A program made the position numbers and the translations under genes. A stretch of 64,000 nucleotides of DNA, from assembly GCA_039519185.1 (NCBI GenBank), contig CM076847.1:78591100-78655099 (forward strand), given 5' to 3'. The stretch comes from Astragalus membranaceus (Eukaryota; Streptophyta; Magnoliopsida; Fabales; Fabaceae). The notes under the pieces were generated by a model. It worked only from the letters and a program-made list of their open reading frames with translations. It was not told the DNA's origin and made no database searches. This document shows, piece after piece, positions 21,340 to 33,837 of the stretch. How positions within the stretch are numbered: position 1 is the stretch's first letter; every line of letters starts with the position of its first letter.

Positions 21340-22965
21340 GAGTTTCAAGTGACATTCCGATTGGCGCTAATCCGAGACGGGAAGCTACTTGGAGTACCGT
21401 TAAGGCCCCACCGTCGGGGCATAAGCGCCCTCTTGCTACCCATATGCGAGGTTGGTCGGGCTACTCTCATCAACTCCGTTTTGAATAGCATTCCTTTATA
21501 CATGTTCTCCTTTTATAAAGCTCCGAAAGTGGTTATTAAGAAGATGGTTAAAATTCAACGGGACTTTCTTTGGGGAATCAAGGAGGGAGATAATGGAATG
21601 TATTGGGTGGCTTGGGATAGAGTTTGCAAGGCAAAAAAAGATGGCGGTCTTGGAATCAAAAATCTTGAGTTATTTAATATAGCTCCTTTATCTAAATGAA
21701 AGTGGAGGGCATTGACGGATAGTAATGCGAGTTGGAGTCGGTTGTTGAGATAAGGTGGTTTTACCAATTCGCTTCTTGCTTCATTCATGATTCGGTTGTA
21801 GGCAATTCTCGCCGGAATATTGGTTCTATTTGGTGGAGAGACTTGGTGACTTTGGATGATAACTTAGAGGAACCGAGAAGGTTCGCTTGGTGCATTAAAA
21901 GAGTGTTGGGTGATGGCGCTTTAATAAACTTTTGGAAGGAACAATGGTTAGGTACCGAGCCTTTGCTCAAAGCCTTTCCCTTATTTTTTGATGGAGGTGG
22001 GCAGCAACTTGTTACAGTGGCAGATTTTGGGTCTTGGCATGGAGATCGATACTTGGAGTTGGAACAAACTGTGACAGGTTTTTACGAATTCTGTCCGCGC
22101 ATCAGAAGGTGAGATATTGGACAGTATTTTACAATCGGTAACGCCAACGAGAGGGAAGGAAGACGCATGGATTTGACCGCAGGATCAGACTAAGAGTTTC
22201 ACGGTGAATTCAGCATATCAGCTACTGGTCCGCAGCAACATTCTTTCAACTGCTTCGGTTCAGCAGCGTCTGTTGTGGGCGTTGTGGACATCGCTTGTTC
22301 CTTCGAAGGTTGCGGTCTTTGGATGGCGTCTTTTGCTTGATTCTCTGCCTGTCTGTGACCAATTATCTCACAGAAATATCCTCCATTCTAAACAGGAGGC
22401 TAGCTGCTCGCTGTGCAGTAACTTTCGCGAGACCGCCAGCCACTTGTTCCTCAGCTGCAGCTTTGCTCGTTCCGTATGGCAGCTTGTTAGCAATTGGCTC
22501 GGAGTTAATTTCGACATGTCCCTGGATATTGTTGACTTCTTCCTTAGGGAAGAAGGCGAAGCGTACGAAACACATGTTCTGGTTAACAACATGTTGGAGT
22601 GTGTGACTTGCAAGGAATGGTGCTATTTTTAACAACGAGGAACCAAATGCCGAATCCGTGGTGAAGCGCATCAAATGCTTAACTTGGAGTTGGTGTGTTT
22701 ATAGATTGAAGTTATGCTCCTCTATTTCAATTTCAATGTGGTGGTCTAATCCACTTCAATGCTTAGAAGGGGGAGAAACGGTGGGTTGACATTCACATTG
22801 TTAGCAACCTTATTCCGTTTTGAGGTACTCTTTTTCCCTGCCTGAGTTTTTTTTCCACTGGGTTTTGGCTCAGGGAGGTTTTGAGGAGGTCTTCCCCCTT
22901 TCATTAATGTATATGGGATTGGTGCACCCCTAATGCCCCCATCAATACAATTCTTGCTTATCTAA
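21340..22965 (+). pseudogene. 5'-truncated LINE: end of RT and zf-RVT domain
   Basis: Three frames carry pieces of the plant L1-type ORF2 C-terminus. 21334-21699 has the segment GRATLINSVLNSIPLYMFSFYKAP and FLWG. 21732-22112 has INFWKEQWLG. 22204-22632 holds the zf-RVT zinc-binding domain (SKVAVFGWRLLLDSLP, CSLCSNFRETASHLFLSCSFA). Frames change near 21700 and 22115-22200, and the catalytic YxDD part of RT is missing, so it is a dead 5'-truncated copy. A 3' UTR-like region ends TTGCTTATCTAAAAAAAA at about 22968, the expected poly(A)-type LINE end. Confidence 0.82.
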
Positions 22966-22969
22966 AAAA

Positions 22970-25724
22970 AATGACATTTGCCACTCCGTTTAGAACCACA
23001 CACACAGATCATAAAATACTTTGAAAAAGGCAAAGTTTTTGAAAATAACAAAGTTTTATTTAATTTCTTAAAGTTAAAAATTCCTTTTTAATGTATTTAT
23101 TGAAAAAGGCAAATCTATTTAATTCAAATGATCATATAATATTGAGAATTAGGGTCACTCAACTGCCAATAAAACGAAAGAATCAAAAACAAAAGCCAAC
23201 AATGATACACCGCTAAATTCTGGATTGGGTATCTTTGCATTCAGCAGAGTCTATCTCTCTCCTCTATGTATTTTTTTATATTTATTTATTACAACTAAAC
23301 TAAAATCATGATTGAAAGTTTATTTAATCTAATTGTTTTGCTGGTTGTAGCTATTGTGACTGCAGCCATTATTAACCGCAGTGAATCAAGATCTCTAAAT
23401 TCTAAAGTAGGCCACTCCAAAATACCAAAATCTAACACACATCATATGACAAAAAACTCTTTTTTGCTGGAAATACATTCCAAAGGATTAACATTCCATT
23501 CATATATAAAACAAAACACGACTTAACTTAGTAGCAGGCAGAAGCCACTTTTAAGAATAAAGTTTAGTCACAAATAATGTCTTAGAGGGGTAAGTATTTT
23601 TAATTTTAGAAATAAAAATAGTTTAACATGCACTTCTATTGTGGATGAATGAACCATAAAAGTACAAAAAAAAACACAGTAAATTATTCAGAAATATAAA
23701 AAATGTAACAAATTAATATTTATAATAAAAAAACATCTAATGCTTCCAAATTAATAAATCTCTAATATTTTTTTTTGGTACAATAAATCTCTAATATTTA
23801 AAAGCAAAGTAATGAGCATAAATCAACTAAATTAAAATTTATTAATGAATGTGAATACAATATCTTATAGTTTTAATTGTTTTATATATTCAGATTTATA
23901 TGTGAATATTGCCTTCATTACTTAAAATTTCTGGATCCGTCACTGTATATACAGACTCCATGTAAATTTGGTGAAATTCATATATAATTCAACCAATAAA
24001 AGAGACTGTGTTTAAAATGTGTAATAGAGTGTGCATTGAATTCAATTTGTTTTAACCCCAAAGTAGCAATGTGCCAGCTGAAGTTGTTAGTGATCGTGGC
24101 GGTGTTGACTGTTGTTCTGTGCTCATGAAGAGTAGTATTAATTTATGAATCAAACAGGTTGGCTCTGAGAGGATTATAAATGTTTCTCATTGATGACAGC
24201 AATATTCTTCAGTGAGTACTCATTTTTCAATTCAAAACTTCTCCTTTCCTTGACAAAAAATATTCGCTCCATGTGCCCTAAACCTTAATATATAATTATA
24301 AGAAATGAGTACAAAGTTTCCAACGTTTTGTTGAATTCAAATCCTTGTAAAAGGACGATGTACTACAGTCAAACTACATGCTCTTCTTCCCTTCTACCAA
24401 AAACTAGATTCCTTTACAATTCATGCACTCCAAATCAAGATGATCTTCTCTCTAGATGCCGAATATTTTTACCCCTCTCTACTTTCAACACTTAATTAAT
24501 TCAACTACTTTTGTTCTTATTCCCTTCAAATAATAAAAAACAGTTCAACATTTTCAAAGAAAGTTACTATGTTACTCACTATTAAATTTATTGCATTGAC
24601 AATCTTAGCGATACGAAGATGTTGGCTCCCGAGTGCGACGGTATGATTAATGTTTGTGGTGTTTATTTGTCATTTTTGTATAAGTTGACAAAAAAAGTTA
24701 TTCTCTCTCCCCTAAACTTGATATTTTGTTTTGTGAAACATTTTTTTCATACGGATTAAAAAAATTATAGTAATAATAATAATAATAATAAATAAGTAAA
24801 ACCTGACAATGTTATAAAATTATCTTTTTAGTAACAATCAGGTTATTAATCATTGTTCGAGTTTTGACTGTGGCAAAAACTATAGAGAGAAAACCATAAA
24901 AACCGACAAAGATGGGTACATGTTGCCAGCTAGGTTTCTGGATATAGATTGGTCATCAACAAAGTTTGAGGCTACCACACACACAGTAGAAAAAAAAGTA
25001 TTAATCTTTGTTACAAATATAAAGTACAGTATATGATTCGTGAGTGATGCACAATGATATTAATTTAAGGATAAAATTATTTTTTTCTTGATTTCATCGT
25101 CTGAGTGAGCGTTGTTTTGTTCATTGTCTTGGAGGGTTGTTTGGTTCCTTATCTTGTTGTTGTGTTCGTTTGATTTCGATTGGCAAATCAGCTTCGATCC
25201 ATTACAATTCATGAATTCAATCAATGATTTGTGGTCAACGTTATAGATCCGGAGGTATTAGTACTCCACTGACTTTGATTTTATCAAATTTGTGGTATTT
25301 TGCCATTTTTTTGCTATTAACCAGGGTGTTGTGACTTTGTTCGCAGACTTATCATTTTTCGATTGTAACAATTTTGAATTTGTGTTTTTATTGATGTATT
25401 CTATCAATTTGAATGAAAGAATATCTCGTTTTGCAAAAAAAAAAATTACACATTTTACCAATTTAAATAAAAATGAATAAAATAATTTTACCAATTTTTT
25501 CTTCTCATCAACCCTTGGTATTAATTGTTATCATAAATAAGTGCAGAAGACTTAAAGAGTAATAATGATAAATAATGAACAAAGTACAATAGTATTAATT
25601 TTTGAGTAAAATTAGTATAAAATAATTAATGCCGCTTTGAAAAATAGAGTAGTAGTGGTAGTAATATTTTGAGAGGTACCCAAGGAAAGTGATACATTTG
25701 GACATTTCTAGTCGGAGAGGAAAA
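22970..25724. other. AT-rich spacer with repeat relics
   Basis: No supported gene. It contains an AAT/TAA microsatellite at about 24768-24790, a MITE relic at about 23950-24050, and 'CTGGATCCGTCACTG' near 23930, which resembles a hAT-type terminal motif. The short ORFs here are AT-rich and look random. Confidence 0.5.
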
Positions 25725-25990
25725 GACACAATAAATAAAATATTATTATTTTAAAATATTATTATTTTATTCATTGTGACTTTCTCTATTCCTACTAGAA
25801 CCATACAGTAAATGGAGAGGATCTGTACATCATTTTGGACGTCCAAAGGAAAGTGAATCCCAATGGCACTAAAACCATGGGTTCAAATCCTCTCTATTTA
25901 CTGAATAATTACAATAAGAGAGAGAAAGATACAATGAATAAAATAATAGTATTTTAAAATAATAATATTTTATTTATTGTGTCTTTCTGG
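25725..25990. repeat. Paired AT-rich fold-backs upstream of the PDLP gene
   Basis: Two ~60-bp palindromes built on ATTTTAAAAT, flanked by GACACAATAAATAAAATA- and TATTTTATT(C/T)ATTGTGTC-type arms, occur at about 25729-25790 and 25927-25986. Between them CAGTAAATGGAGAGGATCTG (about 25807) is partly complementary to AATCCTCTCTATTTACTGA (about 25888), so the whole block can also fold as one large hairpin. Probably a MITE pair. It ends about 250 bp before the PDLP start codon. Confidence 0.6.
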
Positions 25991-26239
25991 AAGCATCAGC
26001 TGGAAGCCGGAGAGGATCCCATTCCCTAAAACCATAACCAAGAGTCACTCGCTCACCCCATTTCCTGATTCACCAAAAAGCAGTACAAAACTCCAAAGCA
26101 TCAACCAAAACAAAACCTTTGTTTCTGAATCTGATAGCACCACACCACACCCACAACACAAGTCTCAACCTTTAACCCTTGTTCACCCAAAACCACCATG
26201 ATTTGATCCTCTCTGCACCTCAACACCACAAAAACCAAA

Positions 26240-27402
26240 ATGGGGTTTCCAAGAAACTCCCTTTTCCTTCTATTATTCTTGTTTTGGTTCACTGAATCTG
26301 CTCCTGATTACACAACCTTAGTCTACAAAGGTTGTTCAAAGAACACATTCACAGATCCAAATGGTGCATACTCTCAATCTCTTTCAGCACTTTTTGGCTC
26401 ACTAGTTTCACAATCAACTAAAGTTAAGTTCTTTAAGTCCACAGCTGGAAGTGGTCAAACAAGCATAATGGGCATCTTTCAATGCAGAGGAGATCTAACA
26501 AATTCCGATTGTTACAACTGTGTAAGCAAACTCCCAGTTCTTTCAGACAAGCTTTGTGGCAAAACCGTTGCAGCAAGGGTTCAGCTTTCAGGTTGTTACA
26601 TGTTGTACGAGGTTGCTGGATTTACTCAAATCTCAGGGATGCAGATTCTTTTTAAGACTTGTGGGACTACTAATGCTGCTGGAAGAGGGTTTGAGGAGAG
26701 AAGGGACACTGCATTTTCTGTTATGGAAAATGGGGTTGTTAGTGGTCATGGCTTTTATGCTACTAGTTATCAATCTTTGTATGTTATGGGACAATGTGAA
26801 GGAGATGTTGGTGATTCAGATTGTGGGGAATGTGTTAAATATGCTGTTCAAAGAGCTCAAGTTGAATGTGGAAGTTCTATTTCAGGACAAGTTTATTTGC
26901 ATAAGTGCTTTATTAGTTATAGTTATTATCCAAATGGGATTCCTAAGGGACACTCTTCACCTGGATCGTCATCACCATCATCCTCTTCAAGCTTTTCATC
27001 TTTTTCTGGTAATGACTAACTCAGAACCGTTAGATCAATTTTCGGTTAATGGAAAGTTTTCATTTTTCTTCTTGTCTTAAATTTTGCAATACTATTCCCT
27101 ATTTGTCCTTGTGTTCAAAGAAATGGTGCCATTTTGTTAAATATGTTTTTGACTATTGAGTGATGTGTGGCCAAATGATGCAATGGCAGGACAAAATACA
27201 GGGAAGACAGTGGCCATAATATTAGGAGGAACAGCTATGGTGGGGTTTTTGGTTATATGCTTGCTATTTGTTAGGAATTTGATGAAGAAGCATGAAGGTA
27301 GGTGTTATGTTGAATGGAAAATTTCTCTATTACTCAGTTTATATATTGTAGTTTTTTTTTTTTTTACATTTTGCTATGTCATTTTCTTGCACAGATTATT
27401 GA
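26240..27402 (+). CDS. Plasmodesmata-located protein (PDLP) type, two DUF26 domains
   Basis: Three exons: 26240-27008, 27190-27297 and 27395-27402, with GT-AG introns, giving 294 residues. A signal peptide (1-20) is followed by two DUF26/Gnk2 domains, each with the C-X8-C-X2-C motif (Cys82/91/94 and Cys186/195/198). Then come a Ser/Pro-rich linker (240-257), one transmembrane helix (264-284) and a short cytosolic tail ending KKHEDY. The length, single TM and lack of a kinase domain fit PDLPs and exclude cysteine-rich receptor kinases. PDLPs sit in the plasma membrane lining plasmodesmata and restrict cell-to-cell movement, partly through callose. The last exon adds only 'DY' and the stop. The gene appears intact; the subfamily member was not determined. 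Confidence 0.88.
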
Positions 27403-28724
27403 CAGTAGAAGATGGATGGCAAAATTGTTCTTGCAGTGGATTATTTCTTTATACACTTTAGCTTTTGGATGAAAGAGATGGAGAATTTCTGGTAAAATAG
27501 ACTTAGCAGATAGGAAAAGAATTTAGGACTGTTTAATGTGGGGACTACTAATTCATGTAGTTAGGTAAGAAGATTTTGTTGTGAAAAAAAATGGTGTAAT
27601 TAGCTCATGAAAGTGAGAAATTTTTTACATTAGTACTACAAGTGAAAAGGATATACCCAGAGGAATGAATGTTTTGGATGAAAATTTTGTGCTTAGCTTA
27701 CCTCTTTAGCCATGTGAATGATTATTCTCTTTTTCCTCCTCTCAATACTATTATTGACTCTCAATTTTATTTACCATCTTTAACTTTATTTAAAGTTGTT
27801 GCAAGCTGCAGCTTCTTCCAACTCAACTGTTTTGGTTTTTGTGCTTTAGGATAGAAAATGACAAGATATACACAGAACTTCAAGTCAATATCAATTAACT
27901 AAACAGTTAGATTATGGAGGGGAGTAAAACAAAAGTAGGCAGTGTGTTTTGGGGGCTTCTATGTGGCATTAACCTGAAAAGTCTGTTATAAAGAAAGAGA
28001 TGGAATCGTTTACCATTAGCATGTGCTTGGGTCTTTGTTCTCTCTTGGAAAATGCTGTGGTTTGGCCTATTTGCTGTTTCTTGTCTCAGAAAAAATGGAG
28101 GATAAAAAGGAACAAAGCCATTAATGCTAGTAGTATTTTTAAGGTGACTGGGATGCATGTTATGAGAGTAAGCTTGGTAAAGGCTTTGGCTAGTATGGAC
28201 CACTGTGGGTAACCACTTTTTTATTATTGGATTTATTAAGAAAAGAGTGGCCAAGATTTTAAACTTAGGCAAATATTAGTGGTTAATTTGTTAGGAGAGG
28301 AGGAAATGTTAATTTCGATTTGAACTTTGAACATTCATCTTATACTCTTTTGGTGTTCTTTAGTTTGCTAACTGAATTACCTACTTGGGACATTGTGATT
28401 TTCAATGTTTAAGGTTCGATGATCAACATTGACTTCTTACCCATTTCTCAGTTTAAGGTTTTCTCTATTCCATGGATTAGAGTTCATCGATATCGTCATT
28501 TTCGGAATTGAATCAGCGGCGATAGTAGTAATCACCGTGGTGGTGACATAGTGGACCCAAAGTTTCAGGCTTCCTCCAATATGGTTCAAATTGGTATGTA
28601 TTTAGCTACATTGAGTTTAAAAGGAGTGGTCTAATTTTTAGGGAGGGATTCCCTACCTTGTTGCGTGAGAAAAATACCTACCTTTCCTCCAATCTTATCT
28701 AGCATACACCGAGTGTCAAGTAAT

Positions 28725-28731
<7 letters not shown>
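27403..28731. other. Downstream spacer of the PDLP gene
   Basis: It probably begins with the PDLP 3' UTR (to about 27600). No other gene was recognised; the short ORFs have no recognisable domain. Confidence 0.45.

Positions 28732-28784
<53 letters not shown>
28732..28784 (+). repeat. (TC)n microsatellite
   Basis: An uninterrupted TC dinucleotide run of about 53 bp. Confidence 0.95.
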
Positions 28785-28787
<3 letters not shown>

Positions 28788-30941
28788 TTTTTCTCTCCTA
28801 TTCTAAGTTAAAGATTACATGGATTATTTATTAATTTTTCTATTTGTTCACTGGCCTTGGAAAAATAAAAATTATCGAAGAGGAATCGTCGATAACTTGG
28901 GGGTAAAGATAGTGTTTAGATTCAATTATAAAAAAAAGTACTCATATTTGATGATATAAAATGTAAATAAATTTTGACTAATTTTATCCTATTTGATATT
29001 ATCACTCCCCAAAAGAATATTACCTTTTAGTACGAAACGAAAAGGAAGAATAGCACCCATTTCCTCAGTGGCGGAGCTAGTGTATTCTGTATGAGGGGGC
29101 TAAATATAAAAGTATTTTTAATAGGCAAAATAAAATTAAAAGTGCTATTCCTTACCAAATATAATAAAAAAATGATATATATTTGGTTTAAGTTTTGACC
29201 AACTATGTAGACTTTTTTTGTTTATAGTTTTTTACAAAGGGAGTAAGAGTTTAGATACCAACAATAGTTAAGAAAAAGTTCGTTAAACACTATCTTTATA
29301 CATTACAATGTGACAAAATAGATGTGGAAAAGTAGATAAAGATAAGCTTAAAACATAACCAAATTATTATATGTAAAAAAAAAGTAAAACCCAATTATTA
29401 TAAATTCAAATTTATGAGATGAAATACTATTTTAGTGTACAATTGTGATAAAAATTAGATGAAAGCTTAGTTACATAGTAGAAAATATAAGATATCAATA
29501 ATCATGGGGTAGCAATAATTTATTATTATAATTAATTTTTACAATATTTCTTTATTGATTAGTGATTTCCACCTAACAAGAGAAATCATCTATTTCTCAA
29601 CTATTTCTCTCTATCCTACCTCTCTCTTCCTTATTTTTTCTCAACCAAACAAGTCATTAATGTTTTCATGAAGCACGCACACATAGAAAATAAATTAAAT
29701 GAAGAGAAAGTTGATTGACAAATGCACTTATTTTTTTTCTTACATCAAAAAAATTAAATGGTATTACCTTAATCGGTGTGTATGGATATTTCTATGTTTC
29801 ACACGTGCTTTATGGATATTTCTATTTTTATTCTTTTTGATACAAAAGATATGAGTTTCTTCATGTGTGATAGGGTAAATATGATAAATTTATACCAGGT
29901 CCTTGAGGCAACTCAAAAAACTGTAAAACTAATACTCTTCCAAAAGGAGCCAATGTCTGCAATCAGGATGATTTATAATTGTAAAGATCCACACTGCTGC
30001 TTTTGATTCACGAGCTTCCAACATCGAAAAGACATAGTATGAAATTTCCTCCATTGTTCCCGATATCATAAGAATGCTTCTATTCTTGTTTTGGAGAGGC
30101 CATATGTAAAATTAGCAGGTAACAACAAATCCACCTTTAGATTTTTGTGGATTAAGGTTGCAGCCCACATTAACTTAAGCATATATTGTCGGATTATTAA
30201 TCTCAGTTTCCGTTTGCAGAAAGCCTTGCTTACAGAGAGCCGAACTAAGTTTATTAGTTGCTTATAGGTTGACTTGAGAGTTGAGAGTGTTGTTGGCCTT
30301 TAGACTTAGCTGCACATTGATGAATGATGAGCTCTGAACAGAAGCCAATATCAGGGTACAAAATGTTGTCCTTTTTCATAATAAAACAGCTTCAGTGCTA
30401 TTGTTCTGCTGCTTGGGTGTTTAAACTAAGCACCACCTCATTGTTTCTTCCACCTTGCCAGAGCCATGGCCCACGAGATGGCACGCGACCCCACAAATTC
30501 CAACCATATGATGCTGTGTTGAATAGCCGTGCCTGATGCATACAGATACATGAAGCGAAAGCTGATGTGAACAATGAACATATTTCCCTTGCTATTGCTA
30601 CTAGCCTCCATTCCCATTGTTAATGACTTCCAACCTGTAAACTGCAAAAACAAACTGAAGATCATGAATATCCATTAAGATGACTTTGGCATGTCCTGCA
30701 AACAGTAATGATAGAAGAGATGTGCCATTCAATTTAGCAAAAGCAAAAATAAATGCAAACACAGAGAAAAGTAAGTATTCATATTACCATTGATCAACCT
30801 TCTGAAGATAATTTTGGGGCCATTATCAGTCTCAAGTTTGAATTTCCGATTGCAAAAGCTCCAGGCACCACTTCATATATTCTATATTGCTTTCATCACT
30901 TTTGACATCAACCCGTGAAGATAATCAAATAACACCTCTTG
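28785..30941. other. Spacer and probable 3' flank of the PPR gene
   Basis: No supported gene. CAGTGGCGGAGCTAG at about 29067 is the kind of terminus seen on plant hAT MITEs. 29570-29660 has CT-rich DNA ending CTCAACCAAAC, like half of the MITE type at 56506. 30300-30941 lies just 3' of the minus-strand PPR stop and may be its 3' UTR. Confidence 0.4.
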
Positions 30942-33329
30942 CTACCAGTAGTTGCCGCAAGAACATTCACCATTTCTAAAATGGTGAAACCTCCTCCTAT
31001 CTCTCACAACTATCTCCCGATCGACTATTCTCGAAATAAATTTGAATGCATTATGGCAGTCCCCACATATCCTCAAATTTTTGAAGACCCGAATTGTAGC
31101 TCCTACAGGAAGTTTCATAATTCCATAAACAACAGCAAGCTTTTCGCTATGGGTGGACAAGGCGTGTTCTTTATGTTCAGATTCCATATCGTGCAATACA
31201 AACTTTGTATCAGGGACATACCCCAATTTCCTCATTTCTCGTACCAGTTGCTCCAGATATGTGTACACTGCTTGCACCTCAGGATGCACAGCATCATCAA
31301 CCAAAAAGACATGGACCATATTTTCAACCTCAACCCAACTACAACCTGGTTCCTTCTTTACCCCCCGGTCCCTCATCAATAACCTCACCCTGGCCACTTC
31401 ATCCCACTGACCTAAAGCCGCATACATATTGGAAAGGATTATGTAGGTTCCATCTTGATGTGGCACAAGCTTAAGGAGTCGGTCAGCAGCTTGAATACCT
31501 AATTCAAAGTTCCCATGAACCCGACAACCAGCAAGAAGAGCCTCCCAAATTGGTGCACTGGGCTCAAAAGGCATTGATTCGATTGCACTCTTTGCTTCTG
31601 AGAACAAACCGGCACGACATAACAAATCAATCAAACGGGCATAATGATCCTCTTTTGGGGTTATACCATATCGAGTACACATCGTATCAAAATAATGGCG
31701 TCCCTCTTTGACCAAGCCAGCATGGCTACAAGCAGTAAGAATTGTGAGAAAAGTTACCCTATCAGGCAATATACCTTCCTTCAACATCTGTTCATAAAGC
31801 TCAATGGCTTGGACACCGTGTCCGTGTTGCCCAAGGGCTGCAATCATGGCATTCCAGGATACTGAATCAACATAAGGCATTGTGAGAAACACAGATTCAG
31901 CAGATTCAACAAGACCACACCGCGCGTACATGGTAATCAGTGCATTGCCGGCTGATAGGCTCGCAACATGTCCCAATCTAACTACCTGAGAATGAAGTTG
32001 TTGTCCACTGTCCAGCGATCCAAGAACAGCACAAGATATAATCGCCCCAGCAAAAGCATAATCACAGGGTTCCACCCCCTCCGACTTCATTTGGTTGAAC
32101 AGCTTCAAAGCTTCTTCTCCAAAACCATTTTGTGCCAATCCAGATATCATGACAGTCCAAGTCAGCCCATTCCTCTCTGTCATCTCCCTAAAAACAGAAT
32201 TAGCTTCCTCAATGCGCCCCACATTGACATACCCAGACAAAATGGCATTCCAGGAAACAATATCTCTCACAGGCATTTGATCAAAAACTCTTCTTGCCTC
32301 CACCATTTTACCATACCTAGTGTAGAAAGTAATCAAAGCATTGTTTACAGACAAAACAAAATGTTGTGAAGGGTTCACCACTGTCCTGATAACATAACCA
32401 TGCATCTCTCTCCCACAATTGAACATCCCCATCCCTGCATTACAAGAAGCACACGCACTAATCAAACTGGTGTAAGTATACTCATCCTCCTTAATTCCCA
32501 TGGAATGCATTCTCCTAAACGTGTCAAACGCCTCTTTGTAAAAACCACGGTGAACATAACCAGAAATCATGGCATTCCAAGCAACATCAATGGGATCGGT
32601 CATTCCATCTAGCAGCTGGCGTGCCGAATCAAGATCATCATTCCTCACATATCCAGCAATCATGGTAGTCCAAGCATGTTCGTGTCTCTGACTCATAGGC
32701 ACCTCATCAAACACCTTTCTTGCAGAAGCCATTAATTTCGATGTGTCCACCAATGGCGAAGACGCACAACAAACGTAGCAACTCATCAACGCATTCAAAG
32801 CAGAAGGAACAAACAGTGCACCCCATTTGATAACTTCGCAATGTAGCTGTTGGCAGTGCCACTCCTCGTCAGCTATAGATGAGAGGGCTGCAAGAACGGT
32901 GGAGAAGGTGAAGGGGTCGGGGTCGAAGCCGTCACGTTTCATTTGGACATAAAGATTGAGGGCGGCGTGGCCGTCTTGGTGGTGGGAGTAGGCAGTGATC
33001 ATGGCATTGTAACTGACGGTGTCGCGGATGGAGAGTGGGGTGGCGTTGAAAAGTTGTCGGGCAAGTTTGATATTGGCGGCGGAAGAGTAGGCGGCGATGA
33101 GGGTAGTTCGGGCGAAAATGTCTGGTTTGGGAATTTTGTCGAACAGTTGGCGGGCGTAGAGGATGTTGGAGGACTTGCTGTAAATGTCGATGAGGCGATT
33201 GAGGATGAGATTGGTTGGGGTGAAACCGGAGGTGAGGATGTGTGCATGGACGGCACGTGCGACGGTTTGGGTTGTTGAAGTGTGGGTGAGCAGCGCCATG
33301 TAACGGTTCGCCATTGCGCGAACGTCCAT
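30942..33329 (-). CDS. PLS-class pentatricopeptide repeat protein with DYW domain
   Basis: A single uninterrupted 795-codon ORF; intronless genes are usual for this family. The N-terminus is followed by about 15 P, L and S repeats (repeated VSWNAMI, GYV, CS HAGLV-type phrases), then E and E+ motifs from PGCSWVEVEN (about residue 645) and a complete DYW domain (701-795). The DYW deaminase signature is present: HSE at 727-729 and CGDCH at 755-759. The protein ends GNYW instead of DYW, a common variant. Such proteins bind organellar RNA and direct C-to-U editing. Overall similarity, from memory, is to Arabidopsis At1g25360 (called OTP90). Organelle targeting is likely but the presequence (MDVRAMANRYMALL) is weak. 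A MITE lies 62 bp upstream of the ATG. Confidence 0.93.
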   Translation of the reverse strand: MDVRAMANRYMALLTHTSTTQTVARAVHAHILTSGFTPTNLILNRLIDIYSKSSNILYARQLFDKIPKPDIFARTTLIAAYSSAANIKLARQLFNATPLSIRDTVSYNAMITAYSHHQDGHAALNLYVQMKRDGFDPDPFTFSTVLAALSSIADEEWHCQQLHCEVIKWGALFVPSALNALMSCYVCCASSPLVDTSKLMASARKVFDEVPMSQRHEHAWTTMIAGYVRNDDLDSARQLLDGMTDPIDVAWNAMISGYVHRGFYKEAFDTFRRMHSMGIKEDEYTYTSLISACASCNAGMGMFNCGREMHGYVIRTVVNPSQHFVLSVNNALITFYTRYGKMVEARRVFDQMPVRDIVSWNAILSGYVNVGRIEEANSVFREMTERNGLTWTVMISGLAQNGFGEEALKLFNQMKSEGVEPCDYAFAGAIISCAVLGSLDSGQQLHSQVVRLGHVASLSAGNALITMYARCGLVESAESVFLTMPYVDSVSWNAMIAALGQHGHGVQAIELYEQMLKEGILPDRVTFLTILTACSHAGLVKEGRHYFDTMCTRYGITPKEDHYARLIDLLCRAGLFSEAKSAIESMPFEPSAPIWEALLAGCRVHGNFELGIQAADRLLKLVPHQDGTYIILSNMYAALGQWDEVARVRLLMRDRGVKKEPGCSWVEVENMVHVFLVDDAVHPEVQAVYTYLEQLVREMRKLGYVPDTKFVLHDMESEHKEHALSTHSEKLAVVYGIMKLPVGATIRVFKNLRICGDCHNAFKFISRIVDREIVVRDRRRFHHFRNGECSCGNYW

Positions 33330-33401
33330 GTCGCTGGAAGTGAAACGCGCTACACTCCCTCGTTCACGTCAGTTGGAGTTTGGATTCGAGGTTTTTCCTT
33401 T

Positions 33402-33827
33402 GGCTTAAATGTATTGAATCGCGTTCCCATACACGTTTAATCCGGTTCGGTCCCTATAAAAATAAAATTTTGTGTTTAGTTATTGCAAATACAAGTTTGA
33501 TTCAATTTAGTCACTCTAAAAACAAAATTTTATTTTTGGTCTCTACAAATATATGTTTTATCTAGTTTGGTCTCTCTTGTATGTAAAATATTTGATTTTA
33601 ATCATTTTTCTGCTCATATTGGAGGGAATAAAATAAAATATTTTACTTATTACATGGACTAAACTGGATAAAACGTATATTTGCAAGGACGAAAAACAAA
33701 GTTTTATTTTTACAAGGACTAAACTGGATCAAACTTATATTTACAAGGGCTAAACACAAAATTTTATTTTTACCGGGACTAAACTGGATAAACATATATT
33801 TGCAAGGACTAAACATATATTTAAACA
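33402..33827. mobile_element. MULE-type MITE in the PPR gene promoter
   Basis: The termini GGCTTAAATGTA and ATATATTTAAACA are inverted repeats. Inner arms (AAAATTTTGTGTTTAG / CTAAACACAAAATTTT) and several GGACTAAACTGGATAAA repeats make it a fold-back. It is flanked by the direct repeat TTTTTCCTTT at 33392-33401 and 33828-33837. Its near end is 62-73 bp upstream of the PPR start codon. Confidence 0.78.
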
Positions 33828-33837
33828 TTTTTCCTTT

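Noticed and set aside
26556..27080. Alternative 174-codon frame over the PDLP exon
   Set aside because: Shadow frame; the DUF26 cysteines and signal peptide are in the other frame.
30939..33278. Several plus-strand ORFs over the PPR gene
   Set aside because: Antisense shadows of a 795-codon ORF with a clear family assignment.
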